Assembly (NCBI RefSeq): GCF_963678635.1
Contig: NC_087064.1
Coordinates: 11,578,819-11,642,818 of the forward strand
Direction: 5' to 3'
Source: Symsagittifera roscoffensis
Lineage: Eukaryota > Xenacoelomorpha > Acoela > Convolutidae
DNA length: 64,000 nt
The position numbers and the translations under genes were made by a program. The notes beneath the pieces are model-generated. The model was not told where the DNA came from and made no database searches. It saw only the letters and a program-made list of their open reading frames with translations. Below, one piece after another: positions 56,776-64,000 of the stretch; position 1 is the first letter of the stretch, and every line of letters begins with the position of its first letter.

Positions 56776-59700
56776 TCTAGAACTTTGATTACGCCAAGTC
56801 TGCTATTCTGCGGTTTGATTTTTGATTTTTTTAGGATCAGATCAAAATTATTTGATGAGAGGAAGGCAAATTACGCTCTTTATTTAAAAAAAAGCGGAAA
56901 CGGCGCCAAAAAAACTTACATGAAATTTTGGTTCGGAAGGTGTATTTTAACTTTTTAGATTTTCAGAGAAATAAAAAAATTAACGAGTTTTTGCTGATGG
57001 GGTTAGTGCTATGAAAATAGTGTTAACGAGAATGTTTTTTCGAGTTTTAGAGGCGCATAATGTAAATTGACTTTCGTGAGATGACTTTCGGTTTTACTAG
57101 TAATCAATGGCGCTTTTCTAACTGTTTGATGGCTATTTTATTTCTTCGTAAAGGCTTACTGAATTAGGTGAAAAACTGCAAGAATGAAAATTATTAAATT
57201 AGAAGTATAGTAAAGTTGAAATTACACTTGGAAGTAGAATTACGAGTAGAATTACTAAAGAGTAGGAATTGTAAAGAGAAGAGTTACGTCTAACAACATG
57301 TCTTGCTCGATATACTTGCTTGCTTTACTCGCTCAAGCTTAGACTAAAACGCAAAATTTTCAAACGGGTTTGTCTCGAAATTGAGAAAAACATTAATTTT
57401 TTAATCTCGTTCGACTTTAATTAGATGACTGAAAGATCTTTGATATGATGGATCTCTCGACCCATTCTGATGATTAATTATATTACCTGATTTTGCGTGG
57501 AAAACAAGAAAAACTAAAACACCCGAAAAAAAGTTCTGATCCACTTTCAGTTGCAGGACCAATATTTGGTTTGAATTAGTTTCTTTTCTTTTTTTCTTGC
57601 AGTTCATTCCGCGAGACTGTTTTGAAACAAGTACACCTTGCGTGTGGCAATTTTTTGATGAACTCTCAGAATGAAAACTTTAGTGATATGAAGATAAATC
57701 AAATAATTTTAATTTGTCAATAAAATGTAAGGTAAAATTCAATCTCTATTTTACTAACTGCTTGAAGGGTTTTTGACTTTTTCTTAAAGATTCAGAAATT
57801 CTAACAAAACTTCTAGCGGTAATTTTGGAACCATCAAGATGTGCACCATACAATCAAGCAAAAATTGGAGTTTTATTTTGTTGTTAATGCTAACAAGGGC
57901 AATATATAACGTTTTCTCGAAAGAACTTTTCGAAGACTTTGTCGTCTCATGCTCGTTTTTCAACTAACCAACCAACCCCTACGCAACCCCCTCCTCCTCT
58001 ATACCAAAGTGGTAATACATGTTGCTATGTCTGGAATGTTCTCAAGCTACATCTAGTCTAGCGGTGTGACGTCATCAGATGATTTTTCTGTGGCTTTGCT
58101 GTTTTCTATTGGTATTGGGACTCCTTTCATGTTTGATGTCTTAGACGCTTTATCTTTGACCCGTTTATACTAATTTTTTTATCAGGGTGACCAAATGCGT
58201 CTTAAATTTTTACATACTCTGCTCTACTTAATTGTTAGAACCGCCTCCCCCCCCCCCCCACCACTCTCCGCAACACAAATCGAATGGATCCCACCGGAAT
58301 TTTCATACCATAAAGTTTACACCCGGATTTTTAGAAAAATATGCCATTTTTATGAGCTCCAAATCAAAAAACTGTTTTTTCTACGCAAAACAATTGTCGC
58401 CTAGATCAAAACAACAAAAATTTTATGCCAATTTTAAAATTCAAAGACATTTTTGGCTTGATTTTACCTTCAGAATTGATTTTACCTTGATTTTACCTTT
58501 AGAAGCACCCAGGTAGTTTTCGACTCCCGCGAATTACGTACTGCAGAGTAAGGTTATTAAAGAACCACTATGTATGTTCGAGTTCCTTTTTTCGTTAGAC
58601 CCGTCCAAGTTCCCACTTTTTAACCTTGGACCTTTTTCTGTGGGTGAAAGAGATGTCATTCATTTTACCGCAGCCAGTCCCACCTTGAGCAACCAAAAAC
58701 TTCAAAACAAAATCCACTTTTTTCCATTTTCTTAGTTCTTTTACAAAAATTGTTAACCAATTTGCCTATATTACGATGACTGGCTAATATGCCTAAATTA
58801 TATTTTTAAGTTAGATCACTCCAAGCAGAAAACACTACACTAATTTGGAAAAAACTTCTAAACCGTAGTGTTCTAAAGACTATGGTCGGAACATTCTGTG
58901 CTATTTGCACAGTAACCGGCTATCCATATTCTACTTGGTCATGGTCATCCTGATTATATTCAATGTTTTAAAAGGCTTCGTTTATAATCAATGATTCGTT
59001 TGACTAAAATAACAATAACACTTAGCTTATTATGTGTACTTATATTTCATATGCTATTCTCTTCTCTGATCAGGGCTTGGTTTGTTGGTTTAATATCTGC
59101 TCATCTCTTTAAAAAGTGTTTTTATTTTTGTTTTGACTATTTATCAGCGAAATGTAAACAAAATAAATGCTCAGACGTGCTCAACTGAAAAAAAAATGAA
59201 AAAAAATCAACCGGAAACTGGTTGATGTGCAATTAGAATCGAAGTTTCGACCACAATTTAACCTAACTTATTGGCGTCAAAAAGTTTACTTCAATTTGAA
59301 AGAATATTTTTGAAATTAATTTATTTTATTTTTTTCTTTTAGTTCTTGAAACCCATCGGGAGAGCTTGCGTAGCTTATAGATCGTATTTTAAAAAAATCG
59401 AAACAGTTTTCATGAATCACGTCTGAGCAATTAATTGGTGTATTTTTGGTAATTAACGCCCAACCAGGCTACTATACCAACAAGTTACGAAGTCTACAAG
59501 CCGAGTTGAACAATAATTGCTATTACGTCAAACTTATAACGCTCCTATGTCTGGAAAATGAAAAAAAAAACAGAATAGTATGGGCTTGTTGACCTTTCCT
59601 TTCGGCTTCTTGTGCTTTTTGCTTGCTGGTATATCTTTGTATGTTAAATTCAAGGCTTTTTTCCCATTATAGCCCCCCCCCCCAATCTAGCAACCATCAA

Positions 59701-59854
59701 GTATATCAACACCAGATTAGACTTTTTTGTTTTATCGAGGGCTATGATTTGCTACGGGGTTGTAATAGAAAAGAGCCGAATGTAATTGCGTGTAAATGCA
59801 CATTTGTGCTGTGAGGCGAGAGAATGTTGTGATAAGTGTTGATTGTGTTTTCAG

Positions 59855-59935
59855 GGAAGACCATCTGTATATCAACTGCCTTGGCCATTCCCGTGGGCAT
59901 CGCAGGTGCCGCCGCCGGAGTGGGAGAGAAAAATC
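59855..59935 (+). CDS. Nckx: Possible NCKX loop exon (81 nt)
   Basis: TGTTTTCAG|GGAAGACC ... AAAAATC|gtgagt, 27 codons long, with roughly 60% G+C in a background near one-third. It is divisible by three, so it keeps whatever phase it receives. From exon 4 or the microexon (phase 1) it reads KTICISTALAIPVGIAG and on through an Ala/Gly-rich stretch. All three frames are open, and the phase 0 reading (GRPSVYQLPWPFPW) is equally possible if an exon has been missed. Composition and splice sites support an exon; the frame is uncertain. Confidence 0.5.
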
Positions 59936-61179
59936 GTGAGTCTTCAAACTGTATGTGTCATAACCCCTCTCCCCCCCCCCCCCCCCTCCTCACCGACTAA
60001 CCCCAATCAAACCCCTAAATTAGTTTGAAAAAAGAGTAAATATCACTAGTATTCAGCTAAAGACCTTTTTTGATACACTGTCTATTTAGGAAAAATACAA
60101 AGTTTTCTTATAGTTGAATTACTATTTAGTTTCAAAATGGAGAAAACGTAAATTTCAATGATATGTTTCTGTTCATTCTTCACTGTCTGTTAATGTTTCT
60201 GATTTTGATTCTCAATGAAGCCTTGCTGATATTGAGTGTCTATTTTGCAAGATCTTGTAGGTTTTTTAGTAAGAACTAACCCTATGTTGAAGCTAAAATG
60301 TTCTCGAATCTTGAAAAATTCGTGGGATCTTTTTAACTAAACCCTGGCATCTTACAAGATGGACATTTTTAATTAATCCAGGAGGTAAAATGTTCATAAA
60401 ACCTTCTTTCCTTATATTCGCAATAAGTATTGAAACTGAAAGTTTAAAATTTTGAACTGTTTAAGGCAACCTGTACGGTATGTTGGAATTAATTATCGAT
60501 TGACTTTACTGAGATGTAATGCATACTATTCATGTCTGACTGGGTATACTGCTTCTTCTCTCGAATGGCTCATAGCAATGCATACATTTCAATTATAAAT
60601 ATCCCCCCCCCTCCCTCCTCGCGCTTACACATCACCCATGAATCAAAAGTGAGTCTTTCTTCTCCCCTTCCGAATCATATGGATGGACTACCACTTAGCT
60701 GACCTTTTTATTATATTACCAACCAAAAATACACTATCCCAGAGATAATAGCAGTCGTGTGTTTTGTTTATTTACAACAAGCGTAAATACGACCCCCCAC
60801 ACCCCCCCCCCCCCCCCACACCATCCATATTTTCCTTAGCCTTAGCCCCACCTTCTCTCATCCTTTCCCGGAGACACACCACCCTCTGATTTTAGAAGTA
60901 GAACAGTTAAGCACATTTTCTACGCAGGGCTGGTTTCTCAATATGCTTGGCTCTCGCTGATTTTTTTTATCTGCTACTGTGGTTGTGGTTTTCGGTAATT
61001 GTAACCTTAAAATTTATTAAAAAAATAACGGAATAAAAAGTTGAAACAAACTTTGTGAAGCCTATAGCGTAGTAAATATGCAGGGTTTCATATCATCATG
61101 AAAATGTAAACATCAAATCAACCATGTTAAGATACAATTTCTATTTAAAGTGTCAATGAACGAATAGAAAATGCTTATT

Positions 61180-61660
61180 AGGAGGCGATGAACGTAGTTT
61201 AGACTCTTATATAGGTCGCGATGATTTTTTTTGCTTTTTTTCAGGAAAAGTCTTATAAATGATGCAGGCTCAAGCTTACTTTTTTGCGGTTTGATTTTTG
61301 ATTTTTTCAAGTTAAGTTCATTTCTTTTGTTAAAAGGAAGAAAAAGGAAGAAAAAAAGGCGAAAGTTAAAAGGCCAAGGAAAACGTGATTGTCATCTAGT
61401 TTCGAAACTGGAATTTAATTTTCAGATTTCCCAGGGAAATACAACACTTACCCCTTGATCGAGTTTTCTCAAATTGGGTTAGTTTTATCGAAAAAATGCA
61501 GATCATCAATTGCTCTGGAAATACAAAGAGCTTTAAGGGCATCTAATTTTTTCTTTGAAAAGTGAAAACTGAGATTTTGAAAAAGCAAGTCAGTGTTTTT
61601 CTGTTTATTTGCGTTCATTGATTTTTTCCAACTGTCTGCTGGATATGTTATACTTAATGC
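61180..61660 (+). repeat. Dispersed repeat family 3, copy e
   Basis: Contains GACTCTTATATAGGTCGCG, TTTTTTCAGGAAAAGTC, TCTAGTTTCGAAACTGGAA, AGATTTCCCAGGGAAAT, ATTGCTCTGGAAATAC and TTGCGTTCATTGATT. Same strand as all other copies. Confidence 0.55.
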
Positions 61661-61689
61661 AGTTTTTTTTTTTCACAAAAATGCTTGAA

Positions 61690-62065
61690 TTTGTTTTTGC
61701 TCAATTTTCTTTTTTTTGCGGTTTTTCATTTCAGTTTAAATTCATTTGCTAAAATTAAAGCAAATACGACTTTCTCAGTGAAAACATCAATGATGCAAAA
61801 ATAGCGAACAATATTTAGTTTCTAAAATTGGTTGCATTTTTTTAGATTTTCCAGCAGAATAACAGTTTGCAGACTTGAGTTTAATTTTAAAATTGTCAAT
61901 TACAGAATGTCCCTGACTTTCAAACTTATTTCATTTAACTGATGATATTATTTTGTTTAGCAAATGCTTCAAAATAATCAGTCGTTTTTTTGGTTTTCTT
62001 AAGTTCATTGACACTTTTTCAATTGTCTGTTGGCTATACTTTGAATTTTCCAGTGTAGTTACTCC
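61690..62065 (+). repeat. Dispersed repeat family 3, copy f (degenerate)
   Basis: Weaker matches to the second half of the family (AGATTTTCCAGCAGAATAAC, TTCATTGACACTTTTTCAAT, GTCTGTTGGCTATAC), directly after copy e. Confidence 0.4.
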
Positions 62066-63327
62066 TTAGCGATAAAAATTTATGAGTTCTGAAATTTATG
62101 AATTAGCAAAGTTTGAATTATTTTAGTTAGTTTTTAAGAAGAAAAAATGCACTTGATTATTTAAAAAGCAACCCAATGTTAAAATAATTGTTTTGTCATC
62201 AGTTTCATTATTTATGTGGACAACCATGTTTCAAGTTTTAGTGAAAACTTTCTAAAAAAAGCCCAAAAATAATTTTTTTGCCTGTTTTCTCAAAAAACCG
62301 CCTTCTTCATAGACAAATGGGGTTTTTTAGTGCTTTTGGAGAGCTCGGGAAGTCAAATTGAACAACTTGCAAATGAAGTCGACAAAATACTCGAAGTTTT
62401 TTGAAAATCCGCGCCTCCTCGAAAAATTTTAGATCCTTCCCTGCCTTATTAAAATCCTAGAGTTTCGAGTTCTTGTGCTAACGTATTTGAAAAGGCCTTC
62501 TCGCAGGTACCTAAGTGTACTTCTGCATCAACGCATTCTAATTGTTGAATTCATTTCGACAAAAACTGATTATGATGAAAATTTCAAAAGAAAACTTTAC
62601 AATTAAAAATAAAATCTTGTCTAAACTTATCAATGTTTTTGCCCTGCTTTCAAGGAAGTCAGAATTTCGAAGCCACCGACAATCATTATTTCAAAAAGCT
62701 CGGAGCTGTTATTCACAGTGAGTAAAAACAGGCAATTAGGGCTGTGGTTTATGATGGGTTGTGGGTTTTGGTCTGAGAATTTAAAGAGGTTAGTTGAAAT
62801 GGTGCGATGGGTTTTCTCTTCATATGTAGCAAATAGTATCTCTTTTCTGATCAACCTTAAAACGTCTTCAGTGAAATAACTTTCTGGCTTTCATTGAGAC
62901 GATCAGTTTTGAAACGCAATTTTTTTTTCAAAAACAAATGCTTTAGAAAAAAAATCGCGAACAGGAAACTGATTTTCGAAACATGAAACAAGAATTAAGC
63001 ATTTCACTGAAGAAATTTTCAGGTTGATCAAAATATGTAGGGACTATTTGCTACTTACATGTCACTTTGATCATTTTTATTAAAAGATTACAGAACAAGC
63101 AATATATATTGGGCGTTACCGTAATTTTTAATAAAAATGAGCAATTAGGGTTTGCATTATCCCTTCGAGTTAACAAAAAAAACTGATTATTTGAACAAAG
63201 CTAAGTATGAATGGTTTAATCATATGGATCTGGTTAGTGATTGTGCTTCGAATTGTATGCTTGTAAAACACGTGACGACTCGACTGAAGATGAAGAAAAT
63301 ATATAATGAGTGTTGACTGGTTTTCAG

Positions 63328-63336
63328 CTTTAGTCC
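63328..63336 (+). other. Possible 9-nt microexon
   Basis: GGTTTTCAG|CTTTAGTCC|gtaagt: good acceptor and strong donor nine bases apart. In phase 1 it has no stop and keeps the frame. A site pair this short can arise by chance; it needs transcript support. Confidence 0.2.
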
Positions 63337-64000
63337 GTAAGTTGCGCGAATGTCACCGATTCGATTCATACCTATACATGTATTATTGCAAAACAGGACA
63401 GATATAATGGGTCACATAATTGATCATTTCATTGCCATTTGTTATCTTTGCATTATTATCATCTCATCTTTTTGACACTTTTGTTGCATACTTCTGAAAA
63501 AAGTTTCATTGAAGAATTCTGCGATCATAGATTTTATGATCAAATTTACCTGTTAATGAAAACATTTAACAAACACAACTGCTTATAATTTGAGTTTGGA
63601 GACAATAATCGAAAACTCATGAATATTGAAAAATTGATTATCAAGGACTAGGGTTCGATCACCGCCAACGCCGCTATAGCTAGCATCGCACAACAGTTTT
63701 CCTCACACAATCTGCAATTAGTACTATTCTACTGAAATTTTTGAATTCTTTTTAAATGCAAAAAGCAGCAATTATAGGTGTGGAAAAACTTAGCAATTAC
63801 TTCAAGCACACGGCAAAAAATTACCCTTTATATGCTAAGAAACGAAAAATCTGAACCTAATTATTTGTCGCATTTCGAACGGTGCAAAAAATTAAACACG
63901 AAATTTTTTTTCAATAGGGTTGCCTTTGATTCTTTGCCTCTGACTGCCTCTTCTAAAACATTTATTTTTATTTGTTCTATACAATTAGGAGTAATTATGG
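63337..64000. other. Right edge, nothing recognised
   Basis: AT-rich sequence. A GGTTCGATCAC B-box-like string occurs near 63652 without a matching A box that I could support. Confidence 0.35.

Larger units (their letters stand above)
51678..59854 (+). other. NCKX intron region between loop exons
   Basis: About 8.2 kb with a short hAT-like MITE (52413-52575), unremarkable AT-rich sequence from 52.6 to 54.8 kb, a small TIR element (54804-54987), three family 3 repeat segments (55440-56775), family 2 fragments (about 57470-57545, 58874-58926) and poly-C tracts (58246, 59670). I could not support any further coding exon. Confidence 0.65.
59936..63327 (+). other. Downstream NCKX intron sequence, no exon supported
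   Basis: Poly-C tracts at about 59970, 60600 and 60810, and family 3 repeats at 61.2-62.06 kb. The alpha-2 repeat of NCKX (family motif around G-T-S-x-P-D) is not encoded anywhere here, so the gene must continue to the right of the window. Confidence 0.6.

Noticed and set aside
1-63370. Long direct repeat between the two window edges (CGAATGTCACCGAT at about 21 and about 63347)
   Set aside because: The shared stretch is only about 14 bp with no extended similarity; it may be chance or a minor repeat.
63652-63690. tRNA gene near GGTTCGATCAC
   Set aside because: Only a B-box-like string is present; no A box or cloverleaf could be built.
1-64000. A new multi-gene defence or biosynthetic system
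   Set aside because: Only one host gene is clear. The other coding traces are transposon remnants. No cluster of co-oriented unknown genes exists here.

Overview
The window is eukaryotic and almost certainly from an invertebrate animal. It is AT-rich, has phase-consistent exons separated by multi-kilobase introns, and is crowded with transposon remnants, foldback elements and satellite DNA. There is no operon structure, no prokaryotic gene spacing and no CRISPR. I cannot name the species.

The one confident host gene is the N-terminal half of a K+-dependent Na+/Ca2+ exchanger (NCKX, SLC24 family) on the plus strand. It starts at 32194 and runs off the right edge. Three exons (32194-32835, 37569-37745, 46214-46447) join in phase 0 and encode a signal-anchor, a Ser-rich N-terminal region, TM1, the alpha-1 repeat with its cation-binding Glu, and the following TM hairpin. 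Exon 4 (51246-51306), a possible 18-nt microexon (51660-51677) and a possible 81-nt exon (59855-59935) would lie in the poorly conserved cytoplasmic loop. The alpha-2 repeat is not in the window.

Left flank (about 1-12.8 kb): a possible acidic C-terminal exon of a minus-strand neighbour (487-584); a decayed Ty3/gypsy-like retrotransposon on the minus strand (about 1.24-7.5 kb) with gag, protease, RT/RNase H, integrase and an extra ORF, plus a second copy of the gag 3' part; a gag-like fragment (9.5-9.9 kb); a tRNA-like SINE promoter (10.35 kb); and a MULE-type transposase fragment (10.7-11.0 kb).

Middle left (12.8-32 kb): no recognisable host gene. It holds a Tc1/mariner-type long-TIR MITE (14.6-15.3 kb), a tRNA-like stem structure (17.7 kb), a 76-bp satellite (21.1-21.6 kb), a diverged ~80-bp satellite (28.0-28.65 kb), and five copies of a repeat with a terminal hairpin and short subterminal inverted repeats (Helentron/HINE-like architecture), two on one strand and three in tandem on the other.

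NCKX introns (32.8-64 kb): long introns packed with MITEs. They include a hAT-like element with a perfect 8-bp target duplication nested inside another MITE (49.5-50.5 kb), a second Tc1-type MITE (38.9-39.7 kb), a ~4.36-kb inverted-repeat structure (40.5-44.9 kb), a ~330-bp palindrome ending 39 bp before exon 3, and a ~40-copy 22-bp minisatellite just after exon 3. About 23 of the minisatellite units carry an exact extended nuclear-receptor half-site.

I found no new multi-gene system. The most noteworthy signals are the nuclear-receptor-site minisatellite, the palindrome at the exon 3 acceptor, the possible microexon in the NCKX loop, and the HINE-like repeat families.
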